Shown here piece by piece: positions 1-6,926 of a stretch of DNA of 29,020 bases (position 1 is the first letter of the stretch; the number at the start of each line of letters is the position of its first letter). The notes below the pieces were generated by a model that saw only the letters and a program-made list of their open reading frames with translations, was not told where the DNA came from and searched no databases. Made by a program: the position numbers and the translations under genes. Source of the DNA: Candidatus Aminicenantota bacterium (GTDB lineage Bacteria > Acidobacteriota > Aminicenantia > UBA2199); contig CP070627.1 of NCBI GenBank assembly GCA_020355945.1, positions 8,217,178 to 8,246,197 of the forward strand, written 5' to 3'.

Positions 1-2
1 TT

Positions 3-461
3 GTCCAGGTCAATGAAATAAGGTTAAAAGAACTATCCTTGATCGACAGGGTTGCGCGGGTAGAGGAAGAACTGAAAGCCTTGCGGGAAATGAGTGAGGC
101 CAAATTTAAACTCTCTGAAGATAAATTCGATTTATTAAAGGACGAGATCGCTGCATTGCACAGGGAAATGGCTGCCAGGTTTGAAGCATCGAATGAACGA
201 TTTGTGGCTATGGATAAAAGATTTGAGGCATTACAAAGAGAAATGGCTGCCAGATTTGATGCATCTAATGAACGCTTTATGGCCATTGATAAACGATTCG
301 AATCATTACAGGGAGAAATGAGTGCCAGGTTTGAAGCTGTGGATAAACGCTTTGATGCAGTAGATAAACGGCTTACCACTACCCAGTGGATGATCGGCAT
401 TTTTGTTGGCGTCCCTTTCTTTGTCATGGCGTTAATCCAGGTGATACAGTTCTTTAAATAA
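3..461 (+). CDS. Coiled-coil protein with C-terminal membrane anchor, 5'-truncated by the window edge
   Basis: The reading frame is open to the left edge of the window, so the true start probably lies upstream; a TTG at 39 is the first possible internal start. The visible part is a highly charged helix followed by one hydrophobic segment (about residues 115-136 counted from 39, beginning WMIGIFVGVPFF) and a short FFK tail. The middle holds 25-residue repeats built on REMAARFEASNERF and DKRFEALQ, in which RF pairs recur at 7, 7 and 11 residues. This fits a long parallel coiled coil anchored in the inner membrane by its C-terminus. No catalytic motif is visible. Proteins of this build are common and mostly uncharacterised, so no function is assigned. 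The minus-strand remnant that follows is also coiled coil. Confidence 0.75.
   Translation, partial: VQVNEIRLKELSLIDRVARVEEELKALREMSEAKFKLSEDKFDLLKDEIAALHREMAARFEASNERFVAMDKRFEALQREMAARFDASNERFMAIDKRFESLQGEMSARFEAVDKRFDAVDKRLTTTQWMIGIFVGVPFFVMALIQVIQFFK
162..371 (+). repeat. Tandem 75-bp coding repeat, about 2.8 units
   Basis: Units run 162-236, 237-311 and 312 to about 371, each encoding 25 residues starting R/G-E-M. Units 1 and 2 differ mostly at scattered positions; unit 3 is shortened and more diverged (GEMSARFEAVDKRF). Confidence 0.75.
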
Positions 462-470
462 TCCAACATT

Positions 471-505
471 CCCTGTCTGCGTGCAGGTACGCGGAACGCA
501 CAGGG
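471..505. terminator. Imperfect hairpin between convergent genes, possible bidirectional terminator
   Basis: CCCTGT-ct-GCGT at 471-482 can pair with ACGCACAGGG at 496-505, with a 2-nt bulge. It lies between the end of the coiled-coil gene and the end of the minus-strand remnant. There is no clear T tract, so it could equally be a dispersed palindromic repeat. Confidence 0.4.
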
Positions 506-519
506 GCATCATTCCACTC

Positions 520-795
520 TTATCCAGACATTTTACTTTTCAATTGGCGAACATCTTTTTCAAGCTCAACAACTCTTTGCTCAAGGATCATATGCTCCTC
601 CCGCCTGACAATGACTTCATAAAGACGATTAAGCCTGTTATTGGTCTCATCTATCCTCCTGCTCAAATCAGCCAGATGTATTGAGATATCATCGATTCTT
701 TTATTGGTTAAGGAGAAAAATACGTAAAGTTCCAGGAGTTTTCCGTTTTCTTTAACCTCAGCCTTAACCTTAACCTGGAAATTCTCAAAATGAGA
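520..795 (-). pseudogene. Remnant of a coiled-coil protein gene (C-terminal part)
   Basis: Reading leftward from about 795 the frame gives a plausible coiled-coil tail (NKRIDDISIHLADLSRRIDE, then VELEKDVRQLKSKMSG) ending at a TAA at 520-522. There is no convincing ATG or GTG with a ribosome site; the only in-frame candidates are an internal ATG near the end and a TTG about two thirds in. Upstream of residue NFQVKVKAEV the frame runs into the folD promoter and the folD gene and no longer looks like protein. I read it as the 3' part of a decayed gene, perhaps related in style to the coiled-coil protein at the left edge. A short functional gene with a rare start codon is possible. Confidence 0.4.
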
Positions 796-797
796 AT
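781..797. repeat. Perfect 7-3-7 inverted repeat upstream of the folD promoter
   Basis: ATTCTCA, AAA, TGAGAAT. It ends 22 bp before the folD -35 box. It could be an upstream regulator site; there is no direct support. Confidence 0.3.
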
Positions 798-819
798 TGC
801 TGCTAACTGTGAAGAACCA

Positions 820-848
820 TTGACATAATTTGTTATTTCTTCTAAAAT
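820..848 (+). promoter_or_regulatory. Sigma70-type promoter of folD
   Basis: TTGACA at 820-825, 17-bp spacer, TAAAAT at 843-848. The predicted start is near 855, giving a short leader that holds the AGGAGG ribosome site at 867-872. Confidence 0.7.
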
Positions 849-877
849 GTGATTTACTTGAAGGACAGGAGGTAGAA

Positions 878-1762
878 ATGCCAGCAAAATTGATTGATGG
901 GAAACAAATTGCTGCCGATATCCGGGACACGATCAAGGCAGAAGTAGAAGAGATGAAAGCTAAGACCGGCAAAGTCCCCGGACTGGCCACAGTACTGGTG
1001 GGAACCCGCAAAGACTCGCAAACTTACGTAAAAATGAAAAAGAAGGCCTGTAAAAAAGCGGGAATCACGTCCTTTGGTCATGATCTTCCCGAAGACATCA
1101 GCCAGGAAGAATTGCTCAAAATAGTCCGGGACCTTAATGCTAACCCTGAGGTCCACGGCATCCTGGTGCAGTTGCCGCTGCCGGGTCACATTGTTGAAGA
1201 TGAAATACTGGGTGCCATTAACCTGGAAAAAGATGTTGACGGTTTCCACCCCATCAACATCGGGCGTTTGTCCATGAAGCGCCGCGAACCGTTGTTCGTT
1301 CCCTGTACGCCCAAAGGCTGTATCGAGTTACTGGACCGAACCGGTGTGGAAATCGAAGGCCAGCAGGCTGTTGTCCTGGGCCGCAGCAATATTGTCGGGT
1401 TGCCCGTGGCCATGTTATTATTACACCGCAACGCTACCGTGACCATTTGCCACTCCCGTACCCGAAATTTACCCGGAGTGGTAAGACAGGCTGATATCCT
1501 GGTTGCGGCAGTGGGTCGGGCGGAAATGGTGCGCGGCGACTGGGTTAAGCCTGGCGCAGCAGTCATTGATGTGGGCATGAACGCAGTTGACGATCCCACT
1601 TCTGAAAAAGGCTACCGATTAGTGGGCGACGTGGCTTTCGACGAAGTCAAAGAAATCGCTTCGGCTATTACCCCGGTACCCGGCGGTGTCGGGCCCATGA
1701 CGATTGCCATGCTCTTGCGCAACACCCTGGACAGCGCTAAACGGTCGGCGACCGCACCCTGA
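878..1762 (+). CDS. folD: Bifunctional methylenetetrahydrofolate dehydrogenase/cyclohydrolase FolD
   Basis: FolD interconverts 5,10-methylene-THF, 5,10-methenyl-THF and 10-formyl-THF in the cytoplasm, feeding purine and formyl-methionine synthesis and one-carbon flow. The ATG at 878 follows AGGAGG at 867-872; the frame is open further upstream but lacks a ribosome site there. The protein is 294 residues, normal for the family. Visible signatures are YVKMKKKACKKAGI with the substrate-site Y and catalytic K, the VQLPLP loop, DVDGFHP, the NADP-binding GRSNIVGLPVAMLL, and the C-terminal TPVPGGVGPMTIAML. It appears to be a single-gene unit with its own promoter, the next gene starting 220 bp later behind a separate promoter. 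Confidence 0.97.
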   Translation: MPAKLIDGKQIAADIRDTIKAEVEEMKAKTGKVPGLATVLVGTRKDSQTYVKMKKKACKKAGITSFGHDLPEDISQEELLKIVRDLNANPEVHGILVQLPLPGHIVEDEILGAINLEKDVDGFHPINIGRLSMKRREPLFVPCTPKGCIELLDRTGVEIEGQQAVVLGRSNIVGLPVAMLLLHRNATVTICHSRTRNLPGVVRQADILVAAVGRAEMVRGDWVKPGAAVIDVGMNAVDDPTSEKGYRLVGDVAFDEVKEIASAITPVPGGVGPMTIAMLLRNTLDSAKRSATAP

Positions 1763-1844
1763 GAAAAAAACCTTTCTTTTAAGGCTTGACTGGCACAATG
1801 TGGATGTCATCCATATATTTATGTAGATATTATCCATATAAAAG

Positions 1845-1873
1845 TTGACAGCCGAAAAAAACAATACTATTAT
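1845..1873 (+). promoter_or_regulatory. Sigma70-type promoter of the RHH-membrane gene
   Basis: TTGACA at 1845-1850, 17-bp spacer, TATTAT at 1868-1873. A short inverted repeat TGGAT-gtc-ATCCA at 1801-1813 lies upstream. The predicted leader is about 100 nt. Confidence 0.65.
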
Positions 1874-1888
1874 AGAATTATGAAAAAA

Positions 1889-1962
1889 GTAGCCACAAAG
1901 ACACAGGAAAAAGAGAAGAAGTTAATTTGTGTGCCTTTGTGCTTCACTGTAACTTCGTGGCT
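1889..1962. repeat. Degenerate inverted repeat of the AGCCACRAAG type inside a leader
   Basis: AGCCACAAAGACACAGG near 1892-1908 and, on the opposite strand, AGCCACGAAG read leftward from about 1962 are two related, oppositely oriented copies. The right half also contains TTTGTGTGCCTTTGTG. They could fold in the mRNA leader of the following gene. They look like remnants of a dispersed intergenic repeat rather than a known riboswitch. Confidence 0.4.
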
Positions 1963-1982
1963 AAAAAATGAAGGAGGCTAAA

Positions 1983-2306
1983 ATGAGCGAAAACAAGCAA
2001 ACCAAAGAAAAACGGGTCAATCAGTTTAATTTGATGATGAAAGATTCGGAACTGGAACTGTTGAACCGGAATGCTGAACAAAAAGGATTTTCCAGCAAAA
2101 GTGATTATATACGTGAGTTGATAATAAAAGATGCTGCTGATAGACAGCCGGGTGAAGGGGAAGCATTTGTAAGAAAACAACTGGCAGAATCACGACAGAT
2201 GTTGAATAAATTGAATCGATCCCTTCGATTGTTTTTGGTGGTTTTCTTGATTGTTTTGATTATTATCGTTGTAGGCGCGGGTTTCATTTTGCTTTATTCA
2301 ACGTAA
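1983..2306 (+). CDS. Ribbon-helix-helix (MobC/Arc-like) protein with C-terminal transmembrane segment
   Basis: The ATG at 1983 is chosen because AAGGAGG at 1971-1977 sits just before it; an ATG at 1968 would overlap that site. The 107-residue product begins with a ribbon-helix-helix-like stretch (KRVNQFNLMMKDSELELLNR, then GFSSKSDYIRELII) like that of Arc, MetJ and MobC-family DNA-binding proteins. A charged helix follows, then one strongly hydrophobic segment at the C-terminus (LFLVVFLIVLIIIVVGAGF). An RHH fold tethered to the membrane is unusual, since these proteins normally act as soluble dimers. No relaxase or toxin gene is adjacent. It could be a membrane-bound regulator or an orphan antitoxin-like protein. 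Confidence 0.7.
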   Translation: MSENKQTKEKRVNQFNLMMKDSELELLNRNAEQKGFSSKSDYIRELIIKDAADRQPGEGEAFVRKQLAESRQMLNKLNRSLRLFLVVFLIVLIIIVVGAGFILLYST

Positions 2307-2345
2307 AATAGAAAACAACTGCAAAGACACCAGGGCTGTGGTTCG

Positions 2346-2357
2346 AAATCATGATTT
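2346..2357. repeat. 12-bp perfect palindrome upstream of the membrane-protein gene
   Basis: AAATCATGATTT, in the 106-bp gap before the gene at 2413. TATACT at 2384-2389 is a possible -10 box but its -35 region is poor, so an operator role is only a guess. Confidence 0.3.
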
Positions 2358-2412
2358 TGGTCGAAAATTTCTCCCTGACCAACTATACTTTTTAAGGTAA
2401 GGAGGAAAACAT

Positions 2413-4131
2413 ATGAAATCAATTAAAAGTGAAGTAAACAGCAGTCAATTTTATGTGCTGGTCAGGCATTTTGTTTTACGGCTTTTTAAAAACGATATTC
2501 TTAAGTATGAAAACCAGAGGCTGGAGCGTGTTGTTGTGGTCCTGGCCATACTTTCTATCGCCGGGGGATACATTACCCATAAACTTATTTCTCCTTATTT
2601 GTACCCTGGTCTTTCCGGTGTTACTGCCGCTGCCATCTGGGTGAAAAAAACGGTTTTCTTAACCCTGACAATGGCTTTAACCGGTATTATTACAGTGTTT
2701 AGCTGGGAAAATATCTTCCCGGATAGAAAAGATTATATGAATTTATTAGTACTGCCGGTAAAGATGAGAACACTCTTTGCAGCAAAGTTTTTCAGCCTTT
2801 TAGTGTTTGTGGGGCTGATCTCCATTGCCTTTAATATCTTTTCCCTGTTTATGTTTACTTTCTACCTGGCACCCTTCAAAAAGGTAAACCTCTTCTATTT
2901 TGGCTTCTCCCATTTTATCACCAATTTTTTGGCCAATTTATTTGTGTTCCTGGCGGCAGCTTGCATAAAGAGTATCTTTACCATACTGCTCAAGAACCGG
3001 TTACTGGCAAAATTTTCCAACATTATCCAGGCGGCTTTGTTGGTGGGATTTATTTGGGTGATTGTCTGGCTTCCCCAGATTCACTCCCAGTTACCTGCTG
3101 CAAAGGAAAAACTTTCATCCTTTTTCTATTATTTTCCGCCTCTATGGTTTACGGGTATATATGAAAAAATGATAGGCAGTAGTGATGTGGTTTTTATCCC
3201 CCATATATTGATTGCCGTGACGGCTATTATCATAACAACTGCTTTATACCTGGTGAGTTTTCCCATCTCCTTTAAGCGATTTTTAAGTAGTGGTAAGGAC
3301 TCGGGGAGGAAAAAAAGCGTCCTGGTGCAAAGATTGATCGGGTTTGCCAGGCGGTTCTTTGATTCCATTTTTTTGAAACATTCGATTCAACGGGGAATGT
3401 TTTATTTTGTATGTCAAGCATTGAAAAGAAGCAGGAAACACCAATTGCAACTGGTGACCTATATGGCATTACCCTTTGCTTATATTATTGCGGATTTGGT
3501 TTATTTTCATTCCAGGACTGGCTGGTCTTCTTTTAGGGTCCCCAATTTCTTTTTAGTGGGCGCATCATTGATATTCTACTTTTTCCTGGCGGCGGGGCTG
3601 CGAATGATTGTTCGTCATCCCATCATGCTTAGTGCCAATTGGATTTTTCAATTGACAGAGAGGAATGAGAAAAAGCATTACATGAAAGGCATAAAAAAGG
3701 CATTCCTTTTCCTTTTGGGGTTTCCTTTATTCATTGGGTTATTTATTTTTTATCTTTATTGTTGGGGATTTCAATTGGCTGTGTTTCACTCCTTTTATTC
3801 TGCTGCCATCTTTTTATGGTTATTGGAAATGTTTTTTAATACATATAAAAAAATACCTTTTGCCGGTGAATTTGAACCTGGAAAGCCCAATATCAAGATT
3901 TATTGGCCGTTGATCCTTGGCGGGTTTCTCGAGTGGTATGTACTGCTTTCCAATATTGGATTGATACTCTTAAATTGGCCCAAATATTATATTCTCTTTT
4001 TCCTGGTGATTTTTGTTCTTCATTGGGGATTTGTTTTCAGGCGTTATCGAGAGTATAAAAATGAGGACTTTGGATTCATATACGATGAAGAACCCCGGGA
4101 GTTAATGTTGAGTCTTAATATCACCAAATAA
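2413..4131 (+). CDS. ABC-2-like multi-pass membrane protein
   Basis: The start ATG at 2413 follows AAGGAGG. The 572-residue product has roughly twelve hydrophobic segments in two halves, separated by a basic loop near residues 285-325 (SSGKDSGRKKS and QRLIGFARRFF). The region PDRKDYMNLLVLPVKMRTLF followed by a long membrane helix resembles the coupling region of ABC-2 type exporter permeases of about 550-600 residues. I infer an exporter permease or a relative in the inner membrane. No ATP-binding subunit is adjacent, so the partner must be elsewhere or the protein may work alone. The substrate cannot be told from sequence. Confidence 0.6.
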   Translation: MKSIKSEVNSSQFYVLVRHFVLRLFKNDILKYENQRLERVVVVLAILSIAGGYITHKLISPYLYPGLSGVTAAAIWVKKTVFLTLTMALTGIITVFSWENIFPDRKDYMNLLVLPVKMRTLFAAKFFSLLVFVGLISIAFNIFSLFMFTFYLAPFKKVNLFYFGFSHFITNFLANLFVFLAAACIKSIFTILLKNRLLAKFSNIIQAALLVGFIWVIVWLPQIHSQLPAAKEKLSSFFYYFPPLWFTGIYEKMIGSSDVVFIPHILIAVTAIIITTALYLVSFPISFKRFLSSGKDSGRKKSVLVQRLIGFARRFFDSIFLKHSIQRGMFYFVCQALKRSRKHQLQLVTYMALPFAYIIADLVYFHSRTGWSSFRVPNFFLVGASLIFYFFLAAGLRMIVRHPIMLSANWIFQLTERNEKKHYMKGIKKAFLFLLGFPLFIGLFIFYLYCWGFQLAVFHSFYSAAIFLWLLEMFFNTYKKIPFAGEFEPGKPNIKIYWPLILGGFLEWYVLLSNIGLILLNWPKYYILFFLVIFVLHWGFVFRRYREYKNEDFGFIYDEEPRELMLSLNITK

Positions 4132-4160
4132 TTGACATATGATGTCATAAGGTGTATAAA
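4132..4160 (+). promoter_or_regulatory. Promoter predicted to give a leaderless mRNA for the Sm-like gene
   Basis: TTGACA at 4132-4137, 17-bp spacer, TATAAA at 4155-4160, then AGAACC and the ATG at 4167. The expected transcription start (7 nt after the -10 box) is the A of the ATG. A 6-3-6 inverted repeat, TGACAT-atg-ATGTCA (4133-4147), overlaps the -35 box and could be an operator. Confidence 0.65.
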
Positions 4161-4166
4161 AGAACC

Positions 4167-4439
4167 ATGAAAGAAGACCTGGAACAATATCTTAAGAAAA
4201 AAGTCGTCCTGGATACCCGATCCGCCTGGATATATATGGGGGTACTGGAAGCGGTGACCAACAACTGTGCCGTATTGTCAGAGGTGGATGTCTATGACAG
4301 TAAAACCACTTCCACCTCAAAAGAGTTGTATGTATTGGAGAGCAAAACCACAGGCATCAAAGCCAACAGGAATTTGGTGTATGTCAACCTGGACTATGTG
4401 GTGAGTTTTTCCCCATTGGATGCCGTCAAACAGTTCTGA
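4167..4439 (+). CDS. Small protein with Sm/LSm-like sequence pattern
   Basis: The frame is open from a GTG at 4152, but that lies inside the -10 region, so the ATG at 4167 is preferred (90 residues). I do not recognise a named family. After a short N-terminal helix (MKEDLEQYLKKK) the pattern VVLDTRSAWIYMGVLEAV resembles the Sm1 motif (strand, bend, G-x-L strand), followed by NCAVLSEVDVYD. Near the end, NLVYVNLDYVVSFSPL fits an Sm2-like strand pair. An LSm-type beta barrel is therefore inferred, which would suggest RNA binding or oligomeric rings. The 36 bp between the preceding stop codon and this ATG are almost entirely occupied by the promoter. An unrelated small beta protein remains possible. 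Confidence 0.6.
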   Translation: MKEDLEQYLKKKVVLDTRSAWIYMGVLEAVTNNCAVLSEVDVYDSKTTSTSKELYVLESKTTGIKANRNLVYVNLDYVVSFSPLDAVKQF

Positions 4440-4504
4440 GCCAGCCACAAAAAATATGAAAAAATAAGCATGAGAAAAAGATGACCGAAGGAATAAAACT
4501 TTTT

Positions 4505-4522
4505 AAATTAAAATTTTAATTT
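4505..4522. promoter_or_regulatory. 18-bp AT palindrome, likely UP element and weak terminator
   Basis: AAATTAAAATTTTAATTT is perfectly self-complementary and is followed by a T run to 4528. It covers about -60 to -43 relative to the predicted start of the next promoter, where UP elements lie. It may also help end transcription from the preceding gene. Confidence 0.45.
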
Positions 4523-4529
4523 TTTTTTA

Positions 4530-4558
4530 TTGACATATTTTACTTTTTATTTTATAAT
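4530..4558 (+). promoter_or_regulatory. Exact-consensus sigma70 promoter of the hydrogenase-region operon
   Basis: TTGACA at 4530-4535, 17-bp spacer, TATAAT at 4553-4558, both full matches. The predicted start is near 4565, with a leader of about 55 nt. All genes from 4621 to 9375 follow on the same strand with short gaps. Confidence 0.8.
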
Positions 4559-4620
4559 AATAGGGAAACAGTGGTCAAATTTTTTGTATTGTAGCATATT
4601 TCATACCTGAGGGTTTCTGT

Positions 4621-5370
4621 ATGATTAATAGTAAGTATGCCAATAATTATGAGACGCGATTTGCCGGTTCACTGTCCTCTGAATTAAATATTAGTGAAAT
4701 TATCCAGTTGGCAGGACGGAATATGAAACGCGGTCTATTGACGATTTTTGGGGAAGAGGGCAATGCACAAATTTTTTTCGATGCCGGGAATATCGTTCAT
4801 TCATCATATAATGAATTAAAAGGTATAGATGCATTGGTGGAGACGTTATCCTGGAAAGACGGTCGTTTTATGTTTGAAGAAGGAATGGTTACCAAAGAAG
4901 TAAATATTGGATGTGATTGCAATTCAGCCCTGCTGCATGCTATCAAACGGTATGATGAGAAGGGCCGATTTGCACGTGTCGATTTAACACCAAATGCCAA
5001 GGAGGATAAATCTATGGCTTCCTTAAGAGAACAACTGGAAGATTTTCTTCAAGTGGAAGGCGTATCCACAGTGGTAGTGGTTGGAAGAGACGGTTTTATT
5101 ATTGATTCCGCCTCAACAGGCAGCTTTAACATCGATGAGGTGGGAGCGGTGGTATCCACGGGTATGGGGTCTTCGGAGAGCATGGGTGGAGACCTGGGAG
5201 TCGGGGATATGCAGCAAGGCATGTTGGAATATGATAATGGTATTGTTTTTATGAGGGCGCTGGGTGAGGATGCTATTTTTGTAGTGGTGGCTTCTCCCAA
5301 CGTCAACCTCGGCATGGTGCGGCTGCAAATCAAACGACGCAGCAATGGTATTCAAGCGGCGCTGCAATAA
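4621..5370 (+). CDS. DUF4388 (PATAN) - Roadblock/LC7 two-domain protein
   Basis: The 249-residue product has two parts. Residues about 14-110 look like DUF4388/PATAN (FAGSLSSELNISEIIQLAG, then GNAQIFFDAGNIVHSSYN, then WKDGRFMFEEG), a domain often found in regulators of surface behaviour and in GTPase-linked systems. Residues about 133-245 match Roadblock/LC7 (LREQLEDFLQVEGVSTVVVV, GRDGFIIDS, then a long glycine/serine-rich helix region and VVVASPNVNLGMVRLQIK). Roadblock proteins of the MglB type act on small Ras-like GTPases; none is encoded in this window. It is the first gene after a consensus promoter and precedes the hydrogenase genes by two cistrons, so a regulatory or scaffolding role for that operon is possible but inferred. 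Confidence 0.85.
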   Translation: MINSKYANNYETRFAGSLSSELNISEIIQLAGRNMKRGLLTIFGEEGNAQIFFDAGNIVHSSYNELKGIDALVETLSWKDGRFMFEEGMVTKEVNIGCDCNSALLHAIKRYDEKGRFARVDLTPNAKEDKSMASLREQLEDFLQVEGVSTVVVVGRDGFIIDSASTGSFNIDEVGAVVSTGMGSSESMGGDLGVGDMQQGMLEYDNGIVFMRALGEDAIFVVVASPNVNLGMVRLQIKRRSNGIQAALQ

Positions 5371-5415
5371 CCGGTCCCCATCAAGTTAAAAGTGAAAAGG
5401 GAAAAGGTGCAATAG

Positions 5416-5925
5416 ATGGAATCAGCAGATAATTCAGCACTGAGAAAAAAAATTCAAAAAGCAATGATCTTTATGGGTGCGTTAGCCAAAGGCACGGAAA
5501 AATTGCAGAAAAAAGCCAGCATGGCAGTGGGGTTTATGGCGGGGAAAAAGGTAGGCCTGCATGCCCTGTCCGATGTTGATGTTAGGAAGGTCGATGAGCC
5601 TCTTGAAGCCTTGAAGCTTCTCAAAGACGCACTCCTTGATATGGGAATTCACTGGAATTTCAAGCCCTTTAAGCATACACACATGGATTCCTTTATTGAA
5701 AGCAAAGATGGTAAGCTGCATATTTATCTTGTATTTAAAGACTGTATGATACGAAATGTGCTTTATCATTACGGCCATGCTCAGAAAGAATCCCTTTGTA
5801 TTATGTCTCATGGGATTTTTTCCGGGGGTCTCGAGGCAATTATGCCGGGATATGATGTAGACCTGGAAATCCAACACGCCGGGCCCAATGCCTGTTATAA
5901 AATATTAACCTTAACCCCCCGGTAA
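5416..5925 (+). CDS. V4R-like three-cysteine protein of the hydrogenase operon
   Basis: A 169-residue soluble protein; the ATG at 5416 follows an AAAGGTG ribosome site and lies 45 bp after the previous gene. The C-terminal part (LCIMSHGIFSGGLEAI, then GPNACYKILTL) resembles the end of V4R (4-vinyl reductase/hydrocarbon-binding) domains, which share the G..C-x-[FY] ending. Three cysteines, C110, C128 and C160, are spaced almost exactly as C184, C202 and C232 in the ferredoxin fusion encoded downstream, and the surrounding segments match too, so the two domains are homologous. A role in binding a cofactor, metal or small ligand for the hydrogenase is inferred. The V4R assignment is tentative; the homology within the operon is more secure. 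Confidence 0.6.
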   Translation: MESADNSALRKKIQKAMIFMGALAKGTEKLQKKASMAVGFMAGKKVGLHALSDVDVRKVDEPLEALKLLKDALLDMGIHWNFKPFKHTHMDSFIESKDGKLHIYLVFKDCMIRNVLYHYGHAQKESLCIMSHGIFSGGLEAIMPGYDVDLEIQHAGPNACYKILTLTPR

Positions 5926-5932
5926 CGGGACG

Positions 5933-5959
5933 CCCCGAGGGGTGATGGGGTGATACCCC
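5933..5959 (+). other. GC-rich intercistronic hairpins
   Basis: CCCCGAGGGG (5933-5942) and GGGGT-gat-ACCCC (5947-5959) lie in the 62-bp gap before the hydrogenase small-subunit gene. There is no T tract. They may mark an mRNA processing or stability site that sets the ratio of hydrogenase to upstream products. Confidence 0.35.
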
Positions 5960-5987
5960 GGTAGAAACGGAAAAACGGAGAAACAGA

Positions 5988-6926
5988 ATGGGTCAAATTA
6001 AACTATCAACAGAATGGCTGTCCGGATGCGGCGGCTGCCATGTGGGTATCGTGGATTTGCATGAAAAGATAATGAAGGTGTTTGAGAGTGCAGATATCGA
6101 ACATTGCCCGGTGCTCACTGATGTAAAGGAATACCCGCATGTGAATATTGCATTGGTAGAAGGCGCCGTTCGCACTGAACTTGATAAAGAGATGCTGATG
6201 AATATAAGAGAGTCTGCCGATCTTCTCATCGCCTTTGGTACCTGTGCTGTTTTCGGGGGACCTTCCGGGATTGGCTGGCTCCATGAAAAGGAAGATATCT
6301 TTTCAGCAGTATATGGTGAGGGTCCCACCACCCATGAAGGGACATTTCCCGGGAAGGCCCCAAAGATGGAGCACAGTGTTTACCCGGTGGATGAGATGGT
6401 CCCAGTGGACCTATATCTCCCGGGTTGTCCACCCCATCCCTCGTTTATTTTCGAGGCCCTTAACTCGCTCCTGCAGGGAAAGCAGCCCCGGATGACTCAT
6501 CGAACTGTATGCGCCAATTGCACTCGAAAGATAATCAAGCGCAGCCAGGACAGGATCAAAGGGACCGGCGAAGGCATACCGGAAGAAGATGTGTGTTTCC
6601 TTTCCCAGGGATATATATGCCTGGGTTCGGTTACCCTGGACCGGTGTCTCTCCCCATGTCCGCAGCAGGGAACCATATGTACGGGGTGCAATGGTCCTTC
6701 CATAAATATTTTGATGGAACCCAACCGGGAAATGCGAACGGAACTGGCCCAGCGGATGCATTTGTTAACCGGGTTGTCGGAAGATATGATTGCCTCTACT
6801 ATCGAGGAATTTGCCAAAACCCACTACAGTTATGCTCTGGCTTCACCACTCCTGTATCAAAAACCAATGTTTCATTTACGGGATTGGATCCAGCGCAAAA
6901 AGGAGGAAAGCAAATGTCAGTCGTAA
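5988..6926 (+). CDS. [NiFe] hydrogenase small subunit, group 3 (MvhG-like)
   Basis: This subunit carries the iron-sulfur clusters that pass electrons to and from the NiFe site in the large subunit. The product is 312 residues, close to MvhG-type subunits, with no twin-arginine signal, so the enzyme is cytoplasmic. Proximal-cluster cysteines are visible at C14 and C17 (SGCGGCHVG), C86 (FGTCAVFGG) and C147 (LPGCPPHPS). The C-terminal part has further cysteines (C175, C178, C203, C211, C220, C224, C231, C234) that can hold two more clusters. The large-subunit gene overlaps its 3' end by 13 bp. Unlike Mvh, Frh or Hox operons, no heterodisulfide reductase, F420 or diaphorase genes follow. Confidence 0.93.
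   Translation: MGQIKLSTEWLSGCGGCHVGIVDLHEKIMKVFESADIEHCPVLTDVKEYPHVNIALVEGAVRTELDKEMLMNIRESADLLIAFGTCAVFGGPSGIGWLHEKEDIFSAVYGEGPTTHEGTFPGKAPKMEHSVYPVDEMVPVDLYLPGCPPHPSFIFEALNSLLQGKQPRMTHRTVCANCTRKIIKRSQDRIKGTGEGIPEEDVCFLSQGYICLGSVTLDRCLSPCPQQGTICTGCNGPSINILMEPNREMRTELAQRMHLLTGLSEDMIASTIEEFAKTHYSYALASPLLYQKPMFHLRDWIQRKKEESKCQS

Noticed and set aside
481..684. A 67-residue plus-strand frame after the first gene
   Set aside because: It is antisense to the coiled-coil remnant, lacks a ribosome site and has no protein signature.
796..1011. Minus-strand extension of the coiled-coil remnant into folD
   Set aside because: The translation there is serine/isoleucine-rich antisense of folD with no coiled-coil character.
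1889..1962. Riboswitch in the leader of the RHH gene
   Set aside because: The inverted AGCCAC-type copies look like a decayed dispersed repeat and no conserved riboswitch core is visible.
6509..6913. A 135-codon N-terminal extension of the hydrogenase large subunit
   Set aside because: It lies wholly inside the small-subunit gene in another frame, has no family similarity, and a strong AGGAGG precedes the ATG at 6914.
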